From contig CP070671.1 of the NCBI GenBank assembly GCA_020351875.1, positions 197,010 to 261,009 on the forward strand: a stretch of 64,000 bases of DNA, written 5' to 3'. Of this stretch, positions 1-8,662 are shown piece by piece. This stretch comes from Chromatiales bacterium (GTDB taxonomy: Bacteria > Pseudomonadota > Gammaproteobacteria > Steroidobacterales > GCA-2729495). A program made the position numbers and the translations under genes. The number at the start of each line of letters is the position of its first letter. The first letter of the stretch is position 1. The notes under the pieces are model-generated. The model ran no database searches, was not told where the DNA came from, and saw only the letters and a program-made list of their open reading frames with translations.

Positions 1-274
1 GCACGCTGTTGTTCTTGGCCAGATAGGCCTGCCCGGGGTTGCCCGGGAACACCACTTCGAACAGTCTCGAATGGCCCATACGGTGCTGAATGAGCTGGTA
101 GATGTAGCGCACGCCGAAGGACCAGTGCGGCATGCGCACCGGCAAACCGTACACGGCGATTTCCATCATGAAGCTGTCCGGGACTTCTTCGAAAGACACC
201 GGGTAGTAGTCCAGGCCCTGATCCCGGCCGAGGGCTTCCAGCTTGACGAGGCGGTCTTCCAGGGTGCTTGTCAT
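1..274 (-). CDS. SpoVR family protein, N-terminal 91 residues (truncated by window edge)
   Basis: The reverse strand from an ATG at 274 opens with MTSTLEDRLVKLEALGRDQG and continues without a stop to base 1, so only the N-terminus is present. Visible text such as YYPVSFEEVPDSFMMEIAVY and a later stretch with MPHWSFGVRY and YQLIQHRMGHSR is typical of the SpoVR/YcgB family. The family is named for a Bacillus spore-cortex gene, but in Proteobacteria it is a cytoplasmic protein of unknown biochemistry. It usually travels with the PrkA kinase and a YeaH/DUF444 protein. Both are present immediately upstream on the same strand, and only 30 bases separate the YeaH stop from this start, so the three are almost certainly one operon. 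Family identity is firm; molecular function is unknown. Confidence 0.85.
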   Translation of the reverse strand, partial: MTSTLEDRLVKLEALGRDQGLDYYPVSFEEVPDSFMMEIAVYGLPVRMPHWSFGVRYIYQLIQHRMGHSRLFEVVFPGNPGQAYLAKNNSV

Positions 275-304
275 CGGCCGGGCCTCATGGCTGGGCAACG
301 CGCG

Positions 305-1480
305 TCAGGCCGCGTCGCCGGTCAACTGTTCCTGGAAGAAACCACGTATCGCCTTCCAGATGGAATCGTTGCTGGTCAGTGCATAGCTGTCGCTGGCAGC
401 GCCGGCCTCGGCAACGGCCGAGAAGATCTTGGCCGTTTCGGTCGTCAGCGCGCGCTCTTCCGAAGACGGCGTTTCGATGTAGCCCATGAAACTGCTCTGG
501 TCGCCCAGGCGCTTCAGCAAGGCTTCGGCCTTGTCGTGATCGTCGCGGAAATTCTCGCCGTCTGACGCATAGAACAGGTAGATGTTGTACTGGGACGGGT
601 CGTAGCGCTCTTCGATGGCCTGCGAGACCATGTTGAAGGCCGTGGACGCGACGGTACCGCCCGACCCGCGGACCTGGAAGAATTCGCTTTCCTCGAATTC
701 CCAAGCCTTGACCGTGTGGGCCACGAACACGGTATCGATTTGCTGGTACTGGCGGCGCAGACCCTGCATCACCCAGAAGAAGAAGGTCTTGGCGAGCTGC
801 CGGTCGCGCACCTGCATGCTCGATGACACGTCCATGGCGAAAAACACCACGGCCTGGGTACTGGGCTGCTGGCGTCGGGCCAGTTGCCGGAAGCGCAGGT
901 CTTCGTCGATGAAGGCCGGGCCGTCCCGGTTCACCGCGCGGCGCTTGATCGATTCTTTCATCGACCGGCGCCGATCCAGCCGGGAGCGGGCCCCGCGCCG
1001 GTCCCAGCCTTCGCGCACGTATTCGTCGTCCTTGACCCCGCCGGACTTGGCCTCGAGATTGGGCAGCTTCAGCTCTTCCCACAACCAGTCGATGATGTCG
1101 TCAACCTTCAGCTCGACCGCGAACTGGTAGCCGCCGTCGCCTTCGCCGCCGGCCTCTTTGCCACCCTGCGATTGCCCCGGCTGCTTTTGGCCCAGCTTGT
1201 CGCCGGGCTTCGCATCGCCCTGGCCGGCACCCTGCTGCTTCGCGTTCTGCCGCAGGCGGAACCGGAAGTGCTCCATGATGCGCACCGGAATCTGCACCGT
1301 GCGATCGCCGCTGCCCATCACCTCCGCGTTGGAGATGACTTCGGGCAGCTTGTCCTTTACGGCCTGGCGGATCTTGTCGTTGTGCCGCAGCCAGTCCCTC
1401 GCCCCGCGGGAGAACAGGTCGTACCATTGGCGACCCGTGTCTCCGCCGTAGGCTGAGAAAGTTGACGGCGTATCGGTCAT
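305..1480 (-). CDS. yeaH: YeaH/YhbH family (DUF444) VWA-like protein
   Basis: This 391-residue protein matches the DUF444/UPF0229 family in length and layout. The N-terminus has basic sequence, then a low-complexity Gly/Gln/Lys linker (about 80-118). The C-terminal half holds a von Willebrand A-like fold with a DxSxS metal site, seen as DVSSSM with D217, S219 and S221. Family members are co-expressed with the PrkA/YeaG kinase in stationary phase and nitrogen stress in enterobacteria. A scaffold or client-binding role is assumed rather than shown. It lies 21 bases downstream of the kinase and 30 bases upstream of spoVR on the same strand, the conserved order prkA-yeaH-spoVR. No signal peptide is visible, so it should be cytoplasmic. 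Confidence 0.92.
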   Translation of the reverse strand: MTDTPSTFSAYGGDTGRQWYDLFSRGARDWLRHNDKIRQAVKDKLPEVISNAEVMGSGDRTVQIPVRIMEHFRFRLRQNAKQQGAGQGDAKPGDKLGQKQPGQSQGGKEAGGEGDGGYQFAVELKVDDIIDWLWEELKLPNLEAKSGGVKDDEYVREGWDRRGARSRLDRRRSMKESIKRRAVNRDGPAFIDEDLRFRQLARRQQPSTQAVVFFAMDVSSSMQVRDRQLAKTFFFWVMQGLRRQYQQIDTVFVAHTVKAWEFEESEFFQVRGSGGTVASTAFNMVSQAIEERYDPSQYNIYLFYASDGENFRDDHDKAEALLKRLGDQSSFMGYIETPSSEERALTTETAKIFSAVAEAGAASDSYALTSNDSIWKAIRGFFQEQLTGDAA

Positions 1481-1501
1481 GCAAGATCTCCGGCTCTCAG
1501 C

Positions 1502-3484
1502 CTATTCCTGCGAGAGCAGCGTGGTGACGTAGTTCAGGGCCTCCTTGGCGCTGTGCTGGTCGTACCCGTATTCCTGCACGAGCCGGTCCTGCACCGCAGA
1601 GATTTTCTGCTCGGCGTCGTCGTCGGGCCGGGCGGCTGAGGTGACCAGCCGCAGCACGTCGCGCCGTTCCTCGAACAGGTACTGCTCGATGGCTTCGTGC
1701 AGGCGGCTGTGGCTGTCGAGCGTGAACTTCTCGCCGGCCTTGAAGGCCACCATGGCCTTGCGCACCACTTCCTGGCGGAAGGATTCCTTGCCGGAGTCCG
1801 AGATCTTGATCTTGTCTTCCACCGAGCGCAGGAAACGTTCGTCGGCATCGCGATCTTCGCCCGTGATCGGGTCGGTGAGCGTGCGATTGTCCAGCGCGGC
1901 TTCCACCTCGTCGAGGTATTTTTCCAGCAGTTGCTGGGCTTCGTCCTCGAAAGACGCGAACAAGGCCCGGTGCACGTCTTCCTTGACCCACCGGTTGTAG
2001 AAGTCTTTCCGCGCAATCACGAGAAAGTCCACCCACAATTTCTTCTGCGCGCTGTCCATGCGCGCGTCGCTCTCGATGGAGTCCTTCAGCGCCAGCAGCA
2101 TTTCCATGCTCGTCAGGCTTTCGGCGTCGCTGCGCGTGATGGCATTGGAAATCGCGTTGATCACGAAGCGCGGGCTCACGCCGGACAGGCCTTCATCGGG
2201 GCACTCCGCGTGCAGCTTCGGTACGTCGGCAAGCGAAAAGCCTTCAGCATCTTCACCGGCAAACAACCGCAGTTTCTTCGACAGGTCGAGGCCCTCCCGC
2301 TCGGGCTTATCCAGCCGGGTCAGGATGGCGAAAACCGATGCGAGCTTGAGCACGTGCGGGTCGAGGTGCACGTCGCGGAACGCCGGCGCGTGGGAGACCA
2401 GCTTCTTGTAGATCCGCGCCTCGTCCGGATAACACAGCGTATACGGCACCTTGATAATGACCATGCGGTCGAGCAGCGCCTCGTTCTCCTTCTCCTGCAG
2501 GAATTTGTTGAACTCGGCGAGGTTCGTGTGTGCGACGATCGTCTCGTCCAGGTGAATCAGCGGGAAGCGCGACACCTTGACGTTCTTCTCCTGGGTCAGC
2601 GTCAGCAGCAGGTACAGGAATTCCCGCTTGACCTTCAGGATTTCGATCATTTCCAGCATGCCACGGCTGGCCGCATACACGGCACCGGACCAGGACCACG
2701 CGCGGGGATCGCCTTCGTCACCCACTTCGGCGACTTTCGACAGATCGACCGAGCCAACCAGGTCGGCGATGTCAGCCGTGGTCGGGTCGTGCGGCGCATA
2801 GGTGCCGATGCCAACTCGCGAAGCCTCCGACAGGAACACGCGTTCCACAGGGAAGTTCATGAAGTCGCCGTTGAACTCGTCGTCCAGCCGTGCCTGGCTG
2901 TGCGGGCTCATTTCGCCAACGATGTCTACGCTGTAGGTTTCGCGGAACTGGGCACGCATGCTCGTCGGGATCAGGTTCAGCGGGGACTCGTGCAGCGGCG
3001 AGCCCTGTAACGCGTAAAGGGCGCCTTCTTCCGTGTGGCTGTATTCCTCCAGCGCGCGCTTGAGCAGAATCACCAGGGAGGACTTGCCACCGGAGGGTGG
3101 GCCGAGCAGCAGCAACAGTCGGCGGCCGACGTCGGAACCGGCGCTGGCGCCTTTGAAGTATTCGACAACGCGATCGAGGGCAGAATCGATCCCGTAGAGT
3201 TCATCAACGAACAGGTCCTTCGGGACCGGCAGTTTGGTGCTTTCGCCGTCGGGCGAAGGGGTGCCGCGCTTTTCTTTCTGGTACCAGCACAGCATGTCGT
3301 ACATGTACTGGTGGCTGCTGCGCGTGAAGCAGTGCGGGTTGGCCGGGAGAATATTTTCCAGGAAATCGCCGAATGTGCCGCGCCATCGTGACGCTTTGTG
3401 AGTTGACGCAAATGTCGTCAAGTCACTGATGAAACTATCCGCCACCGAGGTGGCTGCGTGCTCCGATTGGGGTACGGTCAACAT
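1502..3484 (-). CDS. prkA: PrkA family serine protein kinase (AAA+ domain plus kinase-like C-terminus)
   Basis: The reading frame is open from 3514. An ATG at 3484, giving MLTVPQSEH and 660 residues, is preceded by AGGAGAG six bases upstream, so it is the better start. PrkA/YeaG proteins couple an AAA+-type ATPase core to a C-terminal region distantly related to eukaryotic kinases. They act in the cytoplasm in stress and stationary-phase adaptation. Seen here are a Walker A motif, GPPSGGKSS, near residues 128-136 and the family text SSHQYMYDMLCWY near residue 57. The length is normal for the family. It is the promoter-proximal gene of the trio with yeaH and spoVR. The 3485-3882 leader probably holds its promoter, but no box could be assigned with confidence. 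Confidence 0.95.
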   Translation of the reverse strand: MLTVPQSEHAATSVADSFISDLTTFASTHKASRWRGTFGDFLENILPANPHCFTRSSHQYMYDMLCWYQKEKRGTPSPDGESTKLPVPKDLFVDELYGIDSALDRVVEYFKGASAGSDVGRRLLLLLGPPSGGKSSLVILLKRALEEYSHTEEGALYALQGSPLHESPLNLIPTSMRAQFRETYSVDIVGEMSPHSQARLDDEFNGDFMNFPVERVFLSEASRVGIGTYAPHDPTTADIADLVGSVDLSKVAEVGDEGDPRAWSWSGAVYAASRGMLEMIEILKVKREFLYLLLTLTQEKNVKVSRFPLIHLDETIVAHTNLAEFNKFLQEKENEALLDRMVIIKVPYTLCYPDEARIYKKLVSHAPAFRDVHLDPHVLKLASVFAILTRLDKPEREGLDLSKKLRLFAGEDAEGFSLADVPKLHAECPDEGLSGVSPRFVINAISNAITRSDAESLTSMEMLLALKDSIESDARMDSAQKKLWVDFLVIARKDFYNRWVKEDVHRALFASFEDEAQQLLEKYLDEVEAALDNRTLTDPITGEDRDADERFLRSVEDKIKISDSGKESFRQEVVRKAMVAFKAGEKFTLDSHSRLHEAIEQYLFEERRDVLRLVTSAARPDDDAEQKISAVQDRLVQEYGYDQHSAKEALNYVTTLLSQE

Positions 3485-3882
3485 AGCTGCTCTCCTATGG
3501 CCTTCGGAGGTCACTCGTACCGATTTGTTCTTGTTGTTAGCTGTTCGTCGAGTCCGCCCTCTGTCCTCCTTCGAAAAATGTGTATCGCGCTGGTCGCGTT
3601 GCCGGCTTCAAGCCTGGGCTCAGATTCGTCCTTTAACCTAATCCCTGCCGTGACTTCCATCACACTCTCAGTATCTTTTATTACATAAGCCGCCGGGGTA
3701 CAACTGCGATTCCCTGCGCCATTCAGCGCCTTTTTCGGCGGCGGTATCAGGGCTGAGGCGGTTGCCCCATGTCGCATTGCAACGACCGCCCAGCGCACGG
3801 CTCGCGGGCATTTTGCGGCGCGCCATCAATCTCGCGACCACCCTGGGCTAAGGTGGCCACTGTTATGTGAAAAGGCTCGCGC
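3485..3882. other. Intergenic region between divergent prkA and MFS genes
   Basis: About 400 bases with no convincing gene. A 95-codon frame on the minus strand (3511-3798) overlaps the alternative prkA start and has no family signature. Two divergent promoters must lie here. An AT-richer patch near 3660-3690 is the most promoter-like stretch, but no -35/-10 pair or operator stands out. Confidence 0.5.
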
Positions 3883-5169
3883 GTGACTGATCAGGCCCTC
3901 CGGGTCGGCCCCATCCTGCTCGCCGACGGCATCCGACCGCGCCACGCGGTGAGCTTCTTGTTTGCCGCGTTCCTCGGCGTGTCGCTGACCACACTCATCA
4001 GCGCCATTCAGCCCTACGTGCTCAACGTGAATATCGGGTTGCCGGTGGCAGAGCAGGGGCGGGTCAGCGGGCAGATGGTGTTCTACGGCGAACTGGTGTT
4101 GCTGTTTGGCAGTTCGCTGATCGGCGTGTGGTCGGACCGCACCGGGCGCCGCACGGTCTTCATCGTGGGCATCACGATCCTGGCCATCGGCTACCTGGCT
4201 TACGGGTACGTTGACTCGGTCATGGCATTGACCACGGTGCGCGTTTTCCTCGCGCTCGGCATTGCGGCAATCAATGTGATGGTGGCCGCCCTGATGGTCG
4301 ATTATCCGGCCGAAGCATCGCGCGGCAAACTGGCAGGGGCGACCGGGATGGCCATCGGGCTTGGCGCGATCATGATCGGCGTGGTGTTCCTGCAATTGCC
4401 AACCGTGTATGCGGAGTCCGGCCGTGACGCGCTCACCGCCGGGCGCCTGGCGCTGTTCACGATGGCTGGACTTTGCGCGTTGCTGGGCATCGTGTTGCGC
4501 GCCGGGCTAAAGGGAGGCCCACCACCGAATCGGCCCCGGGGTGAAAGCCTGTGGGCGCAGTTGGCGCAGGGCATCAGAGCCGGGCGCGAGAACCCGCGCA
4601 TACTGCTTGCGTACCTCTGTGCCTTTGTTGCCCGGGCCGACCTGGTGGTCGTGGGCACTTTCTATACGCTCTGGTTGACCCAGGCCGGCGTCGCGCAGGG
4701 TATGTCGCCGGAGCAGGCGGCGGGGGTGGCCGGGCGATTTTTCGCGCTGGTGATGAGTTGCGCATTGTTCTGGGCCCCGGTCATGGGCTGGCTGAACGAC
4801 CGGGTCGATCGCGTCGTGGCGATGGGCCTTGCGATGTGCCTCGCCGGCATCGGGTACATCGGCATGTGGTTCATTCCTGACCCGCTGGGCGGGTGGATGT
4901 ACCCGGCCGGTGTGATGCTCGGTATCGGGCAGATGAGCGCGGTGACGGCCAGCCAGACCCTCATCGGCCAGGAGGCACCGCCCGCTTACCGCGGTTCCGT
5001 GGTCGGCATGTTTTCCTTCTTCGGGGCCGCCGGTATTCTCTTTATCACCAGTGTCGGCGGGCGCATGTACGATGCCGTCGATCCGGCGGCGCCGTTCCTG
5101 TTGATCGGGGTCGTGAACACCGCGCTGTTCGTGTGGGCGCTGCGTGTGCCGAGGAAGAACAATTCATGA
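3883..5169 (+). CDS. Major facilitator superfamily transporter
   Basis: A 428-residue, strongly hydrophobic protein with about twelve predicted membrane segments. The MFS signature between segments 2 and 3 is present as GVWSDRTGRR. The start is a GTG at 3883. Substrate cannot be read from the sequence. Its C-terminal half is clearly paralogous to the MFS protein at 13878-15227: both have NPRILLAY, a charged patch followed by a TLWL or SLWL stretch, and a GQEAP motif followed by FSFFGAAGI or FSLMGAAGI. Its stop overlaps the start of the bilin-reductase-like gene by four bases (ATGA), implying translational coupling and a shared pathway. It could export or import a catabolite in the inner membrane. 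Confidence 0.85.
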   Translation: MTDQALRVGPILLADGIRPRHAVSFLFAAFLGVSLTTLISAIQPYVLNVNIGLPVAEQGRVSGQMVFYGELVLLFGSSLIGVWSDRTGRRTVFIVGITILAIGYLAYGYVDSVMALTTVRVFLALGIAAINVMVAALMVDYPAEASRGKLAGATGMAIGLGAIMIGVVFLQLPTVYAESGRDALTAGRLALFTMAGLCALLGIVLRAGLKGGPPPNRPRGESLWAQLAQGIRAGRENPRILLAYLCAFVARADLVVVGTFYTLWLTQAGVAQGMSPEQAAGVAGRFFALVMSCALFWAPVMGWLNDRVDRVVAMGLAMCLAGIGYIGMWFIPDPLGGWMYPAGVMLGIGQMSAVTASQTLIGQEAPPAYRGSVVGMFSFFGAAGILFITSVGGRMYDAVDPAAPFLLIGVVNTALFVWALRVPRKNNS

Positions 5170-5879
5170 ACGATTCAGTGATCGGACTGCAGGCGCTGGG
5201 CGATGCCATCGAGCGGCGCCTGCTGAGTGAGCTCGACACGCGCCCGGACCCGCGTTTTGCCGAGCTGGAAGTGCTCAGGAACCTGGCGGGTGAAGCCACG
5301 GGACACGTTCGCGTGTACGCAGCGGACCGGCTGGTCAAGGCGAGCGCGCTATCGATCAGGATCGGACCCGGACGCTATTTCAATATCCACGTTATCCCCG
5401 AAGCGCGTTACGACATGCCCCGCTTCGTCTACGAAGGCATGTTGTTACCGATGGGCAGCCAGGTCTCCCTGGACCTGTTTCCCGATCTCGATGCACCGAC
5501 CGACATCGGTCACCTGCTGGAACTCTACAGCGAGGCCGTGAAGGTCTACGACGAGGCACGCCAGGACCCTGGCCTGCGTTTCGAAGCCTCGCGGCAGCTG
5601 CACATGCGTGCCTTCAGTTCGCCAATGTTCCTGTGCACGTTCGGCGTCCGGGAAGCGTCACTGCCGGCCATCGAGCGCTACGCACACGGCTATTTCGATG
5701 CCTGGCTCGGTCTCTATCAAAAGGCCGGGGAGTTGTCGCCCGCCGTCGCGGCTGCCCGCGAGGCACGGCGCGAGCACATGGCACGCACGATGATCGAGCT
5801 GGATCCCGATCGCCACCTCGTCGTGCAGGTGTTCGGCGAGGAGACCACGCAGGCGATCGAAGCCGCTACCATGCTCTGA
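5166..5879 (+). CDS. Putative ferredoxin-dependent bilin reductase/RCCR-like protein
   Basis: A 237-residue soluble protein with no signal peptide, starting at the ATG that overlaps the MFS stop. By eye it follows the ferredoxin-dependent bilin reductase fold family (PcyA, PebA, HY2 and plant red chlorophyll catabolite reductase). The central block FNIHVIPEARYDMPRF resembles the PcyA block around its catalytic His and the xGLPxFG turn. It is followed by a strand like SQVSLDLFPD. The C-terminus (REARREHMARTMIELD, then VVQVFGEETT) resembles the family pattern of Arg, Asn/Asp-Pro and FGE. In that alignment H75 falls at the PcyA catalytic His, and E90 sits where PcyA has its proton-donating Asp. 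These enzymes reduce linear tetrapyrroles using ferredoxin. The fold call is plausible; the substrate is inference. Confidence 0.55.
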   Translation: MNDSVIGLQALGDAIERRLLSELDTRPDPRFAELEVLRNLAGEATGHVRVYAADRLVKASALSIRIGPGRYFNIHVIPEARYDMPRFVYEGMLLPMGSQVSLDLFPDLDAPTDIGHLLELYSEAVKVYDEARQDPGLRFEASRQLHMRAFSSPMFLCTFGVREASLPAIERYAHGYFDAWLGLYQKAGELSPAVAAAREARREHMARTMIELDPDRHLVVQVFGEETTQAIEAATML

Positions 5880-5908
5880 CCCGATTGGACGATCTGTAAG
5901 GAAGACCT

Positions 5909-8638
5909 GTGAGCGTGCTGATCCGCCTGGTGCCTCTCGTTGCCGTCGCGCTGGCCGCCTGCGCCCCGGACCCCGTCGCGCCCATCTCGGCGCCGCCCGA
6001 GGCGCCCTTGGAGTGGCCACAGGCGAGGCTGCCGGCCGACGTGGTACCCACTGCGTATCGTCTCGACTTGACCATCGTGCCGGATCGGCTGGACTTCAGC
6101 GGCGTGACTGAAATCGATGTGTCCGTGGCTGTGCCGCTCGGCGGCTTCTGGTTCCACGGTAAGGACTTGCAGGTTCGCGAGCTCACGCTCACGCCGGCTG
6201 GCGGTGAGCCGGTTACCGGGACCTACAGCGAGGTGGGCGACGACGGTGTCGCCTGGGTGGCCCTCGCTCACGAGATCGCCGCGGGGCCGGCCACCATCCG
6301 GGTTGTTTATGACGCGCAGTTCGACAAGGGGCTGTTCGGCCTGTACCGCGTGGACGTCGGCGACGACGCCTACGCATTTACGCAGTTCGAAAGCACGTTT
6401 GCCCGCAAGGCCTTTCCAGGTTTCGATGAGCCGGCTTACAAGACCCCGTTTTCCACCAGCGTGACGACGCGCGCCGCTTACCGCGCGTTGAGCAATACCC
6501 GGGTAGTCGATGCGGAGTCGCTGCCGGGTGACATGCAGCGGCTGCGTTATGCCACGACGGAGCCCTTGCCGACCTACCTGATTGCGTTCGCTGTGGGTCC
6601 GCTGGATGTCGTCGAACATGCGTCCATACCCGCCAACGAGTATCGCGATGCGCCATTGCCGCTGCGGGGCGTCGCGTCCCGGGGCCAGGGACCGCGCCTG
6701 GACTTCGCGCTCGCCAACACGGCCGCCATCGTTGCCGATCTCGAGGCCTATTTCGGCCGCGCTTATCCTTTCGACAAGCTTGATATCGTGGCCGTACCCG
6801 ATTTTGCCGGCGGGGCGATGGAAAATGCGGGACTGATTACCTACCGCGAATCCCTATTGTTGTTCGACGACACATCGCCCGTCGGTCTGCAACGATTCTT
6901 TGGCCTGATTCACGCGCACGAACTGGGGCACCAGTGGTTCGGCAATCTCGTCACGATGCCGTGGTGGGACGATATCTGGCTGAACGAGGCCTTCGCATCC
7001 TGGATCCAGGCCAGGTCGGCGCAGAACTGGCGCCCCGACTTCCGGTTCCAGCAGTCGGTGCAGTCGCAGGCCCTGCGCGCGATGTCAGCCGACAGCCTGG
7101 TCAGTGCGCGGCAGATCAGGGAGCCGGTGGAAAATTACGATGACATCACCAGCGCGTTCGATGCGATTACCTACCAGAAGGGCGCGGCGGTCCTGCAGAT
7201 GTTCGAGCGCTATCTCGGTCCGGAGAGCTTCCAGGCCGGCATCCAGGCCCACATGCGCCGTTTCGAATTTGGCTCGGCCACCGTCTACGACCTGCTCGAT
7301 TCACTGGAATCCGCCGCCGGGTCCGGCATGGCCGTGCGCGAGCCTTTCGAGTCTTTCCTGTTTCAGCCCGGTTTGCCGTACGTCGAAATCAGCAGCCGTT
7401 GCGCCGCGCAGGGCGTCGAACTGGAGCTGGCCCAGACCCGCTACCTGCCCGTGGGATCGGCCGGGAAGCGCGACGTGACCTGGCAGCTGCCGGTTTGCGT
7501 GGGGGTTAGCGCAGACGGCGACCGGAGCGAGCATTGCCTGCTGCTGCAGGAGCCAACGCAAACTTTCACACTGGCCGACGTCGCCTGCCCGGAGTGGCTT
7601 TTGCCGAACGCAGGCGGCGCGGGTTATTACCGCTGGTTGCTGCGCGAGGACATGGGCTCCCTGGCTCAGGTGTTCCCGGACACGATGGATGGCGGGGAGC
7701 GGCTCAGCTACGTCGACAGCATTATCGCCGGTATCTATGCGGGCGAGCTGGCGCCGGCCGCGCTGCTGGATCAGCTGGCCACGATTGCCGGCGCACCGGA
7801 ACGCTACCCGGTGACCGCAGCTGTCACGGCCTACCAGCGAATGCTGGATATGCTGGTGGATGCACAACAGCGCGACGCGGCGAATCGTTTCGGCTTGGCC
7901 GCCTTCGGGCCGCGGCTCCAGGCCGTGCTGGCGGGCAGCGGGGCGTTGTCCGCGGCGGACGCCACGCTGCTGAAAGCAACACTGACGGAGCTGATGGCGC
8001 TCTGGCTGGCGGACACCGACACCCGTGAGCAGCTGGTCGATGCGGCGCGACGCTTCGTGGGTTACCCCAAAGGCACGTCGGCCGACAGCTCGGCATTGGA
8101 CTCCGACCTGCTCACGACGGCGCTGACCGCGGCAGTCCAGGCCGGCGGCCCGGAGTTTGCGACCTTCCTGGTCGACTACTTGCGCAACAGTCCGGACGCC
8201 CGAATTCGCCAGGCTGCGATCACCGCGCTGGCCCACGCGGGTGATCCGGAAAGCCTCGAACTGGTCCGGGCCCTGGCACTCGGCGGCGATCTGCGTGGCA
8301 ATGAGTTCCAGACCTGGGCCGGGTACCTGATGAATCCCGGTGCGCGGCAGCAGAACTGGGCATGGTTACAGAGGGATCTGCCGGAGTTCATGGCGGCGGC
8401 AACCCGGCGCGTGCGCCGTGAGCTGCCCCTGTATCTCAGTCGCGGTCTTTGCTCGGGTGAGGATGCCGACACCTTGCGCGCGCTGTTCCACGGTATCGCG
8501 GCGGATTACCCGGTCAGTCCGCGACGCCTGGAACAGGGCGTCGAAGCGGTGCAGCTGTGCGCGGCCCTGCGACAAGATCAGGCCGGCGCGGTGAACGAAT
8601 ACTTCCGGCGGACGGCCGTGGCCCGGGCCGGTCCCTAG
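5909..8638 (+). CDS. M1 family aminopeptidase, predicted lipoprotein
   Basis: A 909-residue zinc metallopeptidase. Translation starts at GTG 5909 behind AAGGAAG. The first 20 residues form a signal ending in LAAC, a lipobox, so the enzyme should be anchored facing the periplasm. The M1 signatures are complete: the exopeptidase motif GAMEN at 302-306, and HELGH at 337-341 with the third zinc ligand E360 in LNEAF. The C-terminal half is the long helical domain seen in ERAP1/aminopeptidase N-type enzymes. It removes N-terminal residues from peptides. It begins 29 bases after the bilin-reductase-like gene on the same strand and may be co-transcribed, though no functional link is evident. Confidence 0.93.
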   Translation: MSVLIRLVPLVAVALAACAPDPVAPISAPPEAPLEWPQARLPADVVPTAYRLDLTIVPDRLDFSGVTEIDVSVAVPLGGFWFHGKDLQVRELTLTPAGGEPVTGTYSEVGDDGVAWVALAHEIAAGPATIRVVYDAQFDKGLFGLYRVDVGDDAYAFTQFESTFARKAFPGFDEPAYKTPFSTSVTTRAAYRALSNTRVVDAESLPGDMQRLRYATTEPLPTYLIAFAVGPLDVVEHASIPANEYRDAPLPLRGVASRGQGPRLDFALANTAAIVADLEAYFGRAYPFDKLDIVAVPDFAGGAMENAGLITYRESLLLFDDTSPVGLQRFFGLIHAHELGHQWFGNLVTMPWWDDIWLNEAFASWIQARSAQNWRPDFRFQQSVQSQALRAMSADSLVSARQIREPVENYDDITSAFDAITYQKGAAVLQMFERYLGPESFQAGIQAHMRRFEFGSATVYDLLDSLESAAGSGMAVREPFESFLFQPGLPYVEISSRCAAQGVELELAQTRYLPVGSAGKRDVTWQLPVCVGVSADGDRSEHCLLLQEPTQTFTLADVACPEWLLPNAGGAGYYRWLLREDMGSLAQVFPDTMDGGERLSYVDSIIAGIYAGELAPAALLDQLATIAGAPERYPVTAAVTAYQRMLDMLVDAQQRDAANRFGLAAFGPRLQAVLAGSGALSAADATLLKATLTELMALWLADTDTREQLVDAARRFVGYPKGTSADSSALDSDLLTTALTAAVQAGGPEFATFLVDYLRNSPDARIRQAAITALAHAGDPESLELVRALALGGDLRGNEFQTWAGYLMNPGARQQNWAWLQRDLPEFMAAATRRVRRELPLYLSRGLCSGEDADTLRALFHGIAADYPVSPRRLEQGVEAVQLCAALRQDQAGAVNEYFRRTAVARAGP

Positions 8639-8662
8639 GCCGGGGCCGCGCGCGGGCGGGTT

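Noticed and set aside
1697-3010. 437-codon plus-strand open frame
   Set aside because: Antisense to prkA, whose kinase/ATPase motifs are intact; no motif of its own.
3511-3798. 95-codon minus-strand frame upstream of prkA
   Set aside because: Overlaps the alternative prkA start, has no ribosome site or family signature, and sits where a promoter region is expected.
7301-8236. 311-codon minus-strand open frame
   Set aside because: Shadow of the M1 aminopeptidase gene, with Arg/Gln-rich translation and no motif.
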